NCBI GenBank assembly: GCA_016222905.1
Contig: JACRPZ010000082.1
Location: forward strand, 1 to 44,701
Length of the DNA: 44,701 nt
From: Nitrospirota bacterium
GTDB taxonomy: Bacteria > Nitrospirota > Thermodesulfovibrionia > UBA6902
Direction of reading: 5' to 3'
The position numbers and the translations under genes are program-made. The notes below the pieces were generated by a model, which worked only from the letters and a program-made list of their open reading frames with translations, was not told the DNA's origin and made no database searches. Within the stretch, counting starts at the first letter, position 1; each line of letters opens with the position of its first letter. This document shows, piece by piece, positions 34,731 through 42,599 of this stretch.

Positions 34731-35504
34731 ATGGAATTTTTCTTTGAGCAGCTCGCAAACTGGAAGTTCTATCTTATCGGCGGTTTTCCAAAATATCCGT
34801 TAACCGGACTCACTCTGAATATCGTCCTTGCTTTTCTTTCTATTGGCATAGGACTTTCTTTTGCAATAATTCTTGGCTTGGGGAGGATCTCCAGCAGATG
34901 GTACATTCGTCATTCATGCGGAGCCTGCGTAGATGTTGTGAGGTCAACCCCCCTGCTTCTGATCATATTCTGGTTTTATTTCTTCCTCCCGGTAATAGGG
35001 GCAAAACTTTCGCTCTTCTGGTGCGCTGTTATCTCTCTTTCGGTCTACGCCGCTGCTTATCAGGCGGAGATAGTAAGAGCAGGCATACTTGCAGTGCCTA
35101 AGGGGCAGATGGAGGCGGGATTATCTACAGGCATGTCGAAACCTCAGGCGCTTATAAGCATTATCTTCCCTCAGGCATTCAGGATGATGCTCCCTTCTTT
35201 TGTAAGCTTCTTTAACTCTATGTTCAAAAATACCTCTACGGTTTATATCATCGGGATCGTGGATCTTACGCGCACAGGCATAAATATAAGTCAGCTCAGG
35301 CCCAACAGGATCTATGCGGCATACGCATGCATGGCAATAGGATTCTGGATTGTATGTTATGCGCTTTCTTTCGCAGCTCAAAAACTCGAAAAGAGACTCG
35401 GCATACTTGATTACGAATCCTATAAACCGGAGATATGCAGAGAAGATCTTGTCCTGCTGCCGCTGCCGAAGGCTGTTAAGAGATTTCTCATAACACAGAA
35501 GTAA
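34731..35504 (+). CDS. Polar amino-acid ABC transporter permease 2 (GltK-like)
   Basis: This 257-residue partner permease has VRSTPLLLIIFWFYFFLP, an EAA loop GQMEAGLSTGMSKPQALISIIFPQAFRMMLP and later membrane segments. It forms a heterodimeric channel with the first permease. No ATPase (GltL) gene follows. Instead there is a cytochrome remnant and a toxin-antitoxin module, so the ATPase must be elsewhere or has been lost. Confidence 0.92.
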   Translation: MEFFFEQLANWKFYLIGGFPKYPLTGLTLNIVLAFLSIGIGLSFAIILGLGRISSRWYIRHSCGACVDVVRSTPLLLIIFWFYFFLPVIGAKLSLFWCAVISLSVYAAAYQAEIVRAGILAVPKGQMEAGLSTGMSKPQALISIIFPQAFRMMLPSFVSFFNSMFKNTSTVYIIGIVDLTRTGINISQLRPNRIYAAYACMAIGFWIVCYALSFAAQKLEKRLGILDYESYKPEICREDLVLLPLPKAVKRFLITQK

Positions 35505-35561
35505 CCGCCGCTTAAACAACTTGTCTGACCATGATCTCAGAAAGACCCGCAAGCCGTTAGA

Positions 35562-35681
35562 CCTGAGGCTGAGGCGAGGATGCCGAAGTTTAAATTCAAG
35601 GATTGGGAATTTGAGGCGTTGAGCAATTATTTCATGACGCTTAGAAGATACAGCTTTCTGCAGATCAAAAGAAGCGAGTAA
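35562..35681 (+). pseudogene. C-terminal remnant of a cytochrome c
   Basis: A plus-strand frame reads PEAEARMPKFKFKDWEFEAL then SNYFMTLRRYSFLQI and ends KRSE-stop. This resembles the end of a class I cytochrome c, where the axial methionine lies in RMPKF and is followed by a helix ending in YFMTL. The haem-binding CxxCH part is missing upstream. The last 38 bases recur at 36329-36366. Confidence 0.55.
35643..35680 (+). repeat. 38-bp direct repeat, copy 1
   Basis: This segment begins AGAAGATACAGC and ends GAAGCGAGTA. It matches 36329-36366 at 36 of 38 positions; both differences are C/T. It is the 3' end of the cytochrome remnant and flanks the toxin-antitoxin module on its left. Confidence 0.85.
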
Positions 35682-35684
35682 ATG

Positions 35685-35975
35685 TTACCGGAGTTTTTTA
35701 AGCAGCTTTTCAGCGTCTTTTTTATGAGTTACGGCAAGAATGATAACATCATCTGAAAGGATTTTATAATATGCGCGGAAATCCCCGCTTCTTAAACGGT
35801 ACAGCGGCGGGTTATATCCGCTCATCTTCTTTATCCTGCTTTTGCCGAAGGGCAGGGGAGATGTCTCAAGATAGGATTTTATGTCTTTTGCAAGCTGGAG
35901 GGCATCATTCGTTTCAAGCCTTTCAATCTCCCTTTGAGCTTGAGGGCTGAAGATGACTCTAAATCTTTTTTGCAC
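35685..35975 (-). CDS. RelE/ParE-family toxin
   Basis: This 96-residue toxin has the RelE fold: KRFRVIFSPQAQREIERL at the N-terminus, then IKKMSGYNPPLYRLRSGDFRAYYKI and VIILAVTHKKDAEKLL. RelE types cut mRNA at the ribosome and ParE types poison gyrase; the sequence does not separate these. It overlaps its antitoxin gene by 17 bases, with antitoxin first as usual. Confidence 0.87.
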   Translation of the reverse strand: MQKRFRVIFSPQAQREIERLETNDALQLAKDIKSYLETSPLPFGKSRIKKMSGYNPPLYRLRSGDFRAYYKILSDDVIILAVTHKKDAEKLLKKLR

Positions 35976-36231
35976 CGCGTTTTTCCAGCCTCTTGATCAG
36001 AACGTCTGCTTCAATACCTCCGTTGCGGCTGTATGCAGAAAAAGATTCTTCAATTCTCATTTTAAAGCCGGGATCGTTCTCAATAAGATAATCTGCAAGG
36101 TCTTCTTCTGTAATATGATGAATCACCGCGGTAGGTTTGCCATAGGCTGTAATAATAACATCCTCTTTTTCAGATGCTTTAAGTATTTCCATTGTCTGTT
36201 GTTTAAGTTCTTTTACACCTGCAAAACGCAT
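35959..36231 (-). CDS. Phd/YefM-type antitoxin
   Basis: This 90-residue antitoxin starts MRFAGVKELKQQTMEIL. The N-terminal Phd/YefM DNA-binding domain (EDVIITAYGKPTAVIHHI) is followed by a C-terminal toxin-wrapping region (GFKMRIEESFSAYSRNGGIEADVLIKRL). The start at 36231 is preceded by GGAAGGGGTAAA. A longer frame to 36291 runs through the operator and is unlikely. Confidence 0.85.
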   Translation of the reverse strand: MRFAGVKELKQQTMEILKASEKEDVIITAYGKPTAVIHHITEEDLADYLIENDPGFKMRIEESFSAYSRNGGIEADVLIKRLEKRGAKKI

Positions 36232-36252
36232 TTTACCCCTTCCGTTCTTAAT

Positions 36253-36270
36253 GTTACACAATAGTGTAAC
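36253..36270 (-). promoter_or_regulatory. Operator of the toxin-antitoxin module
   Basis: GTTACACAATAGTGTAAC has perfect seven-base arms and lies 22 bases upstream of the antitoxin start. A second weaker dyad, GTAACTATTAC, overlaps its right side. The spacing fits autorepression by the antitoxin. Confidence 0.65.
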
Positions 36271-36328
36271 TATTACGTAAGGAAGTGTCAAACAAGATAA
36301 AAAATAACTCCAACCGAATGACTTCTCA

Positions 36329-36366
36329 GAAGATACAGTTTTCTGCAGATCAAAAGAAGTGAGTAG
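36329..36366 (+). repeat. 38-bp direct repeat, copy 2
   Basis: This is a near-identical copy of 35643-35680. It keeps the same encoded ending (RRYSFLQIKRSE-stop); both base differences are synonymous AGC/AGT serine changes. It lies to the right of the toxin-antitoxin module, 38 bases beyond 36291. Confidence 0.85.
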
Positions 36367-36463
36367 AAACTCCTGTAACTTTCCGAGATAAATTATTATA
36401 ATGATTATGTCTTGAGCGTCAGGAAAACTATAATAAGTAATACTAATTAAAATTAATCAAGAT

Positions 36464-37675
36464 ATGGACATTGAAAAATTATTGATAAAGCGTTTGTGGA
36501 TCATTCTCTTAGTGGTGCTGTCATTAAACGCTTGTAAAAAGGAGATTCAAGTTTCTGGTGAAGATTACAATATACACATTCTTCATCTCAATTACATGCG
36601 TTTTGGAGAAGAAGGGATTGGTTTCAACTATGCCTCTGAAAAATTCCGTCAGGAGGGTGAAAAATTTATTCCTTTAATTACAGGTAATTTAGCTGAGAAA
36701 GACCCTTTCCTTGTTATGTCAATCAAAGAACTTCTAATGAAGATGCCTGAAACGGCAGAAACCCTCCGTGCTCTCAAAGAAGTAGCGAAGTATGAATCTC
36801 AACTCTTGGAGAAATATTCTCGCTTTCAGGAAAAATCTGGCAATCCTCGCGAATTAGTTTTTGATGATACTGTACACTGGTATCATCGTGGGGAAACCGC
36901 AGCGAAACTTATTGACAATGGGACTCTTCCTATAGCAGACCTATTTCCGCTTCTACAGAGTAAAAACGTAGATGACCAGAGAACAGCTATAAGTGCTTTG
37001 AGTAAAATCGCTAATATAGAATATATTCAAAAAAAGATCGGCTTGATAACAAAAATAAATTCAAAACGAATAACTGAGCAATCAAAGAAAATTTTGATCC
37101 CGTTATTTTTTCAATTATTTAAGTCGCCTGATCCGGAGATAGGAAGACGCGCGGCACTGATTCTCGGATGGTTCGAAGATGTTGCTGTGGTTCCTGAATT
37201 GATTAAGCATATTCCATACGTAGATCCGTTTGTGCAGGAAGGCATAGTAGCGGCATTGGCTGTAACAAAAGACTCCAGAGCCATTGACCCTTTGCTTGCT
37301 TTATTGCGAAATGGGAGTAATCTTTATATACGTGCGAGCGCAGCAGATGCTTTAGAAGAATTTCAAAATCCTACTACAATTAAATCTCTGTTTGAAGCTC
37401 TTTCAGATAAAGAGTGGCTCGTACGCTTACATTCGTTAATAACACTTGAATCATATCAAGATTTAAAAGTGATTGATCCTTTTGTCAAAAGACTTTCTGA
37501 TGAACATGCTGAAGTTAGGGTAGCGGCACTTAATGCATTGGGAAAGTTTGGAACGATCTCTTTGAAAGATACAGTCTCAAAATATCTCAATGATTCTGAC
37601 GAAGAGGTACGTACGGTAGCTGAGCAAGTTATCTACAAATTTGAACACGGGGAGTGGCCTGAAAGAGGGGACTAA
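36464..37675 (+). CDS. HEAT-repeat lipoprotein
   Basis: This 403-residue protein has an N-terminal signal with a lipobox (Cys24 in VLSLNAC). From about residue 155 onward it consists of HEAT/PBS-lyase-type helical repeats: LLQSKNVDDQRTAISALSKI, DPEIGRRAALILGWFED, DPFVQEGIVAALAVTKDSRA and LYIRASAADALEEFQNP, plus two more. Such repeats mediate protein contacts. Residues 30-150 are not recognised. No operon partner is visible. The function is unknown. Confidence 0.78.
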   Translation: MDIEKLLIKRLWIILLVVLSLNACKKEIQVSGEDYNIHILHLNYMRFGEEGIGFNYASEKFRQEGEKFIPLITGNLAEKDPFLVMSIKELLMKMPETAETLRALKEVAKYESQLLEKYSRFQEKSGNPRELVFDDTVHWYHRGETAAKLIDNGTLPIADLFPLLQSKNVDDQRTAISALSKIANIEYIQKKIGLITKINSKRITEQSKKILIPLFFQLFKSPDPEIGRRAALILGWFEDVAVVPELIKHIPYVDPFVQEGIVAALAVTKDSRAIDPLLALLRNGSNLYIRASAADALEEFQNPTTIKSLFEALSDKEWLVRLHSLITLESYQDLKVIDPFVKRLSDEHAEVRVAALNALGKFGTISLKDTVSKYLNDSDEEVRTVAEQVIYKFEHGEWPERGD

Positions 37676-37744
37676 TTTCAATTTCTGTATTTCTCCCCTT
37701 ATTGATAAACATTATAACCATTTTCAGATATCTCATGCTTCCTC

Positions 37745-37781
37745 TTGACAAAAAACCCTAAATAGGATAAAAATAGTCTTA
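37745..37781 (+). promoter_or_regulatory. Promoter with overlapping Rrf2 operator
   Basis: TTGACA (37745-37750), a 17-bp spacer and TAAAAA (37768-37773) form a promoter. TAGGATAAAAATAGTCTTA (37763-37781) is a dyad (TAGGA...TCTTA) of the kind bound by Rrf2/IscR-type regulators and covers the -10. Transcription would start near 37781, leaving at most about four bases before the ATG. Confidence 0.6.
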
Positions 37782-37784
37782 ATT

Positions 37785-38180
37785 ATGCGAATAACCCGTG
37801 AGACTGACTATGCCATCAGGTGCATCCTCTACCTTTCAGAACTTCCGGACAAGGTTGCAATGGCAGGAGAGATCGCCGAGGCAATGAAGATACCGAAGAG
37901 TTTTCTTGCAAAGATCCTGCAAAAGCTTACAAGAGCTAAGATTGTCCATTCGTTCCGAGGGGTGAAGGGCGGGGTCAGGCTTGCAAAAAAACCTGAAGAT
38001 ATAAGCCTGCTTGATGTGATCAATACGATTGAAGGTGATGTAGGCATGAATATATGCGCTGTCAACGAAAAGGCCTGCGACCAGAGCAAAGAATGTTCGG
38101 TGCATCATATATGGATAGAGATCAGGGAAGCGGTTGAAAATATACTAAAGAGATATAATTTTGAGAATTTGCGGAAATGA
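37785..38180 (+). CDS. Rrf2-family regulator, probable Fe-S sensor
   Basis: This 131-residue winged-helix regulator starts MRITRETDYAIRCILYLSELP. It has the Rrf2 DNA-binding domain (EIAEAMKIPKSFLAKILQKLTRAKIVHSFRGVKGGVRLA). Three cysteines (NICAVNEKACDQSKEC) are spaced as in IscR/NsrR, where they bind a cluster that senses O2 or NO. A dyad over its own promoter suggests autoregulation. It lies 70 bases upstream of ccoN on the same strand and probably controls the cbb3 operon. Confidence 0.9.
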   Translation: MRITRETDYAIRCILYLSELPDKVAMAGEIAEAMKIPKSFLAKILQKLTRAKIVHSFRGVKGGVRLAKKPEDISLLDVINTIEGDVGMNICAVNEKACDQSKECSVHHIWIEIREAVENILKRYNFENLRK

Positions 38181-38250
38181 GATACAATGATAATTGACGG
38201 AATGCGGGACAAAAAAATCCGCATCCGAAACTGGGAAGGGGGCAGGTAAT

Positions 38251-39660
38251 ATGAATGATTATCAATATGATAATCAGACTGTGCGGGGCTTCATCATCTC
38301 ATCAATCTTCTGGGGAGTAGTGGGGATTCTTATAGGCCTCTGGATATCCATCCAGATGTGGGCGCCGTCGTGGAATATCGCGCCGTATTTTACCTTTGGC
38401 AGAATGAGGGTGGTGCACACAAACGGACTCGCGTTCGGGCTTGGGATCGGAGCGATCTTCGGCATCTTCTACTACATTACAATGAGGCTTTCGAGGAGGC
38501 CGCTTCTATTTCCCAAACTCGCAAGATTTCATCTCTACCTTTTCAATGCGGCAATCACCCTTGCCGCATTGAGCCTCTTTGCAGGCATGAACCAGTCCCT
38601 TGAGTACGCAGAGCTGGAGTGGCCGCTGGATATAGGGGTGGTTATCTTATGGGTCATTTTTGCGGTCAATATCTTCGGCACTATAATCAAACGGAAAGAA
38701 GAGCAGATGTATATATCGCTCTGGTTTATAATCGCAACTGTTGTGTCTGTTGCCGTGCTTTACATAGTAAATAACCTCTTTATTCCGGCAGGCTTATTCA
38801 AGTCTTATCATCTCTTTGCAGGCGTGAACAGCGCTAATGTTGAATGGTGGTACGGTCATAATGCGGTCGGCTTTATATTCACAACGCCTATACTTGCAAT
38901 GTTCTACTACTTCCTGCCAAAATCCACCGGCTTGCCGATATTCAGTCACAGGCTGTCCATTATCTCATTCTGGTCTATAGTTTTTGCATATCTATGGACA
39001 GGTGCGCATCATCTTGTCTACACGCCGCTTCCAAACTGGATACAGACCGTTGCGATAGTCTTTACCATGTTTCTGATAGCGCCTTCATGGGGTTCTGTGG
39101 TAAACGGCTTTTATACTGTGGCGCCTGACTGGTCCAAGATGAGGACGAATTATCTGACAAAATTCTTTATTCTTGGCATAACCTTTTACGGTCTCCAGAC
39201 CCTGCAGGGGCCTACGCAGGGATTAAGGGTGGTCAGCCAGTTGATCCATTACACGGACTGGGTGCCGGGTCATGTGCATATGGGGACAATGGGCTGGGTG
39301 ACGATGGTCGTTGTCGCCTCTGTCTACTACATAATACCGAAAATATATGATACGGAGATATACAGTGAAAAGATCGCGAACATGCATTTTTATCTCGTAT
39401 TAATCGGACAATTGATATTTTCAATTACCATGTGGATAACGGGAATTCAGCAGGGAGCTCTGTGGAAGGCTGTAAACCCTGACGGGACATTGAAGTATAC
39501 ATTCATCGAGACCCTTGTGAAGAACTATCATTTCTGGCATATGAGGACCCTCGGAGGGATCATCTTCACAGTGGGAATGCTCTTCTTCATCTATAACATA
39601 TTTATGACGATCCGAAAAGGCAAAGCACTGTCGGCCATAAAGAGAGAGGGGGTGCGGTAA
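38251..39660 (+). CDS. ccoN: cbb3-type cytochrome c oxidase subunit I
   Basis: This 469-residue membrane subunit contains the low-spin haem b and the haem b3-CuB site where O2 is reduced. Histidine ligands are visible in MRVVHTNGLAFGLG, WWYGHNAVGF, TGAHHLVYTPLP and VPGHVHMGTMGW. About 12 membrane segments are present. GGGAAGGGGGCAGGTAAT before 38251 marks the start, not the earlier in-frame ATG at 38194. The stop overlaps the next start as TAATG. Confidence 0.95.
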   Translation: MNDYQYDNQTVRGFIISSIFWGVVGILIGLWISIQMWAPSWNIAPYFTFGRMRVVHTNGLAFGLGIGAIFGIFYYITMRLSRRPLLFPKLARFHLYLFNAAITLAALSLFAGMNQSLEYAELEWPLDIGVVILWVIFAVNIFGTIIKRKEEQMYISLWFIIATVVSVAVLYIVNNLFIPAGLFKSYHLFAGVNSANVEWWYGHNAVGFIFTTPILAMFYYFLPKSTGLPIFSHRLSIISFWSIVFAYLWTGAHHLVYTPLPNWIQTVAIVFTMFLIAPSWGSVVNGFYTVAPDWSKMRTNYLTKFFILGITFYGLQTLQGPTQGLRVVSQLIHYTDWVPGHVHMGTMGWVTMVVVASVYYIIPKIYDTEIYSEKIANMHFYLVLIGQLIFSITMWITGIQQGALWKAVNPDGTLKYTFIETLVKNYHFWHMRTLGGIIFTVGMLFFIYNIFMTIRKGKALSAIKREGVR

Positions 39661-40592
39661 TGGCAGGAGCAATTTACAGAAAACCAATACTGTTTGCGAT
39701 AGTCTCAGCAATTGTTATCCTGATTGGAACTGCGGTTACCATGTTTATCCCTATGCTTACCCCTCAGATGCACCCAAAGCTTGAAAACCTGAAGCCCTTT
39801 ACGCCGCTCCAGCTTGCAGGAAGGGACATTTATCAGAGGGAGGGCTGTAATAACTGCCATACGCAGACCGTGAGGCCTTTAAAGACAGAGGTTATGCGAT
39901 ACGGTGAATACTCAAAGGCCGGTGAGTTTGCTTATGACCATCCATTTTTGTGGGGCTCCAAGAGGACCGGGCCTGACCTTGCAAGGATCGGCAAAAAATA
40001 CCCTGATATGTGGCACTATAAGCATTTTGAAGATCCGAGGGCATTCTTTGCGGAATCCAATATGCCTTCCTATGGATGGCTGAAGGGTAGGAGCCTTGAT
40101 CCTGAAGATATAAAGAGCCACATGGATGCTTTAAGCTTCCCTTATACTGCCGATGATATTTCCGGCTTGAGCGGCAAGGACGAGATGGATGCGCTTGTGG
40201 CATACATGCAGGTCATCGGGATTGCTGTCACTAAAACTGCTGCTTCCGAAGCCAAGCCAAGGGTCAAAGCAGAAGAGCCTGAAAATCCGCTTGCCGGAGA
40301 CCAGAAAGCGATTGAACTTGGAGAAGAACTCTATGAAGGGAACTGTGAGATGTGTCATGGTGAACATGGCAAAGGAGACATCGGCCCCAGCCTTGTTGAC
40401 AATATTTTTCTTTATGAAGAAGGCGACCTTGCTGATGACGATTATTTTGAGATAATAAATAACGGGACATCCGAGGGCATGGTGGAAGAAGGGCGCACTG
40501 CAAAAGGCGGCATGCCTTCGTTTAGCGACCAGATGCAGAAGAATGAGATATGGTCGGTCATATCTTACATAAGGTCTCTTCAGAAAAAATAA
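39660..40592 (+). CDS. ccoO: CcoO fused to a second cytochrome c domain
   Basis: This 310-residue protein has one N-terminal membrane anchor (8-32), then the CcoO mono-haem domain (CNNCH at 63-67, axial Met135 in SNMPSY). After a linker (about 190-210) comes a second class I cytochrome c domain (CEMCH at 229-233, KGGMPSFSD). CcoO is normally about 200 residues with one haem, and the second domain corresponds to a haem domain of CcoP. It carries electrons from soluble donors to CcoN. It is directly coupled to ccoN and followed by a separate CcoP-like anchor. Confidence 0.9.
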   Translation: MAGAIYRKPILFAIVSAIVILIGTAVTMFIPMLTPQMHPKLENLKPFTPLQLAGRDIYQREGCNNCHTQTVRPLKTEVMRYGEYSKAGEFAYDHPFLWGSKRTGPDLARIGKKYPDMWHYKHFEDPRAFFAESNMPSYGWLKGRSLDPEDIKSHMDALSFPYTADDISGLSGKDEMDALVAYMQVIGIAVTKTAASEAKPRVKAEEPENPLAGDQKAIELGEELYEGNCEMCHGEHGKGDIGPSLVDNIFLYEEGDLADDDYFEIINNGTSEGMVEEGRTAKGGMPSFSDQMQKNEIWSVISYIRSLQKK

Positions 40593-40604
40593 GGAGGAAA
40601 AATC

Positions 40605-40790
40605 ATGGCAGAAGACCTCGATAATATAGCGTCATTTGAGGCAAAGGAGACATCAAGAAAACTGCCGGTCGGCTGGCTGATACTCTTCTGGGGGCTCATA
40701 ATCTGGGGCATTTATTACTTTGTTGCGTATACTCCTGCGATAAGCGGATGGAGCCAGGAGAAGGCATACGAGGAGTCAATAAAGAAATGA
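40605..40790 (+). CDS. Free-standing CcoP-like N-terminal membrane anchor
   Basis: This 61-residue protein has one membrane helix (VGWLILFWGLIIWGIYYFVAY) flanked by a short acidic N-terminus and a C-terminal SGWSQEKAYEE. The pattern matches the N-terminal anchor segment of CcoP (FixP N-domain), but no haem domain follows. AAGGAGGAAAAATC precedes the start. It is 12 bases after the ccoO fusion, so this operon carries the anchor and the haem domain on different polypeptides. Confidence 0.75.
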   Translation: MAEDLDNIASFEAKETSRKLPVGWLILFWGLIIWGIYYFVAYTPAISGWSQEKAYEESIKK

Positions 40791-40807
40791 CCCCCTCTGC
40801 CTAAATA

Positions 40808-40866
40808 ATGGCAGAGCATCCCAAAGTTCCCCTTCCTTGAGGGGAGGGGATTAAGGGGAGGGTGAA
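40808..40866. repeat. G/C-run palindromic repeat, copy 1 in the cco operon
   Basis: The repeat reads TTCCCCTTCCTTGAGGGGAG followed by GGGATTAAGGGGAGGGTGAA. It forms a hairpin and is nearly identical to 41029-41078. The 32-codon gene at 40879 lies between the two copies. Confidence 0.7.
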
Positions 40867-40878
40867 TAGGAAATAGCT

Positions 40879-40977
40879 ATGGATATATCAATTGTTGCAA
40901 CAATAGGCTTTACTGTCTTGGCAGTCATCGGGATTGCAATCATCTTCTTTGCTTCCTGCGGCTGCAAGAAGAAGTAA
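40879..40977 (+). CDS. 32-residue single-helix membrane protein
   Basis: The frame encodes MDISIVATIGFTVLAVIGIA, then IIFFASCGCKKK. It is one membrane helix with a CGC motif and a basic end (positive-inside). It has no strong Shine-Dalgarno (AATAGGAAATAGCT). Its place among cbb3 genes suggests a small accessory subunit, but I do not recognise a named family. Confidence 0.5.
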   Translation: MDISIVATIGFTVLAVIGIAIIFFASCGCKKK

Positions 40978-41010
40978 AGTTGATGAATATTCTAAAAATG
41001 AACCTCCCTG

Positions 41011-41078
41011 CGGCAGAGAACGCAGGGTATCCTAAAAGTTCCCCTCCCTTGGAGGGGAGGGGATTAAGGGGAGGGTAA
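41011..41078. repeat. G/C-run palindromic repeat, copy 2 in the cco operon
   Basis: The core TTCCCCTCCCTTGGAGGGGA and GGGGATTAAGGGGAGGGT repeats copy 1 at 40808-40866 in the same orientation. A further related half (CCCCCTCTCCCTCAAGGGGA) follows at 41092-41111. Confidence 0.7.
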
Positions 41079-41137
41079 AATTCTTATTGAAACCCCCTCT
41101 CCCTCAAGGGGAGAGGGAATACCAACAATAAAAGACC

Positions 41138-41281
41138 ATGAATGAACAATCTGCTGCATATTTTATATTCGGCCTTGTACTTGTAGTGCTGTTTGTGGTA
41201 ATAATCGCTTTTTACTACTCCAAAAAGAGGCATAAAAAAGTCGAGGAGCCGAAGTATAAAATGCTTGATGACGACGAGTAA
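41138..41281 (+). CDS. ccoQ: CcoQ-like small membrane protein
   Basis: This 47-residue protein has one membrane helix (YFIFGLVLVVLFVVIIAFYY), a basic stretch SKKRHKKVEEPKYK and an acidic end LDDDE. This pattern matches CcoQ-like cbb3 assembly or stability proteins. It overlaps ccoG by 14 bases, so the two are translationally coupled. Confidence 0.7.
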   Translation: MNEQSAAYFIFGLVLVVLFVVIIAFYYSKKRHKKVEEPKYKMLDDDE

Positions 41282-42470
41282 GAAGTTCCGGCCGTGGAGA
41301 AGGCTCGCGGGCGCGCTTGAGGCTGTAATAATTCTCGGCATCCCGTTCTTAAAAATAAACGGCGAGAGCGCACTGAGATTTGATATCCCCTCCTTAAGAC
41401 TTCACTTCTTTGGTTTAACGCTCTGGATGGAAGAGTTCTTTATACTCCTAATAGCCGTGATCTTCCTGACCTTCTTCTTCCTGCTTATTACATTGCTCTT
41501 CGGCAGGATATGGTGCGGCTGGCTTTGCCCGCAGACTGTGATCTCTGACCTTACACGGTTTGCGGAGAAGGCAAAGGGGCTTGCATATAAACTTGGCGCA
41601 TATTCAGCGGTCTTTCTGATAAGTGTTATCGTTTCCGCAAACCTCATTTGGTATTTCATTGACCCGTATGAATTCATCCCGCAGGCAATGGAAGGCAGAC
41701 TCGGAGATGTCACATGGGGATTCTGGATAACCCTTACGGGGATAATCTTTCTGAACTTCATTCTCCTCAGGCAGAGGTTCTGCGCGACCATATGCCCTTA
41801 CGCTAAACTTCAGGGCGTAATGTATGACGACAAGACACTTGTCATCGCTTTTGATACACGAAGAAAAGAAGAGTGTATGGATTGCGGGGCGTGTGTCAAA
41901 GCATGTCCTGTAAATATTGACATACGAGAGGGGATGAGCAACGCCTGCATAAACTGCGCGCAATGTATTGATGAATGCGCGGATATGATGGGGCACAGGG
42001 AGAGGAAATCCCTTATCAGCTACTTCTTCGGACTGCCCGGAGGGACAGGGAAGATACTGCGCCGGAATGCGGTGATGCTTGGTTCCGTCGCCGCAGCTTT
42101 TCTTGTTTTCTTTGCATATCTTTTATTTTCGCGCGTCGCTCTTGATATGGTCATTCTGCCGAACTACTCATTCCCTCCAAAGATTACCGAAGACGGAAGG
42201 GCGGTCAACTCATATATTTTATCTCTGAGGAATACCGGCGGGAAGGATATTGCTCTCAAGGTTGACGTCAATGGGATTTCAGGCTCAATCGCCATAATTC
42301 CTGAGGGGGATATTACAGTGGTTGCTGGAGAGTTAAAGAAAATCCCTCTTTACATCACGGTCAAAGACTTTAATGAGAAGGCGTTGAAAAGCAATATTTT
42401 CATATCTGTTAAATCAATAAAAAGTGATAAACTAAGAGTAACGAGAAGGGCTAATTTTATATTTCCTTAA
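41268..42470 (+). CDS. ccoG: Cytochrome c oxidase accessory protein CcoG (FixG/RdxA)
   Basis: This 400-residue membrane protein has about five membrane segments and two 4Fe-4S motifs (CMDCGACVKACP and CINCAQCIDEC). The polyferredoxin-like CGWLCPQTV and CATICPYAKLQG segments precede them. A C-terminal Ig-like periplasmic domain follows (NYSFPPKITEDGRAVNSYILSLRN and later). CcoG reduces copper for cbb3 assembly in studied bacteria. The ATG at 41268 lies inside ccoQ. No ccoI, ccoH or ccoS is in the window. Confidence 0.93.
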   Translation: MTTSKKFRPWRRLAGALEAVIILGIPFLKINGESALRFDIPSLRLHFFGLTLWMEEFFILLIAVIFLTFFFLLITLLFGRIWCGWLCPQTVISDLTRFAEKAKGLAYKLGAYSAVFLISVIVSANLIWYFIDPYEFIPQAMEGRLGDVTWGFWITLTGIIFLNFILLRQRFCATICPYAKLQGVMYDDKTLVIAFDTRRKEECMDCGACVKACPVNIDIREGMSNACINCAQCIDECADMMGHRERKSLISYFFGLPGGTGKILRRNAVMLGSVAAAFLVFFAYLLFSRVALDMVILPNYSFPPKITEDGRAVNSYILSLRNTGGKDIALKVDVNGISGSIAIIPEGDITVVAGELKKIPLYITVKDFNEKALKSNIFISVKSIKSDKLRVTRRANFIFP

Positions 42471-42599
42471 AAGAGCAGATGAAGGCTTCATTTAGCACAT
42501 AACAGGCATTATTGGGATAATAGAAAGATGGGATGTGTCCCTAATTTGCTTTCTGAAAGGGTATGGAAACGATTACATGAGAATAGGATGGGCATGTAA

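Noticed and set aside
38194-38250. Upstream extension of ccoN
   Set aside because: The extra 19 residues are hydrophilic and unlike CcoN. A good ribosome-binding site lies just before 38251.
42471-42599. Small gene or RNA after ccoG
   Set aside because: Only a weak ATGAAG/CTTCAT hairpin and no coding frame with a start and ribosome-binding site were found.
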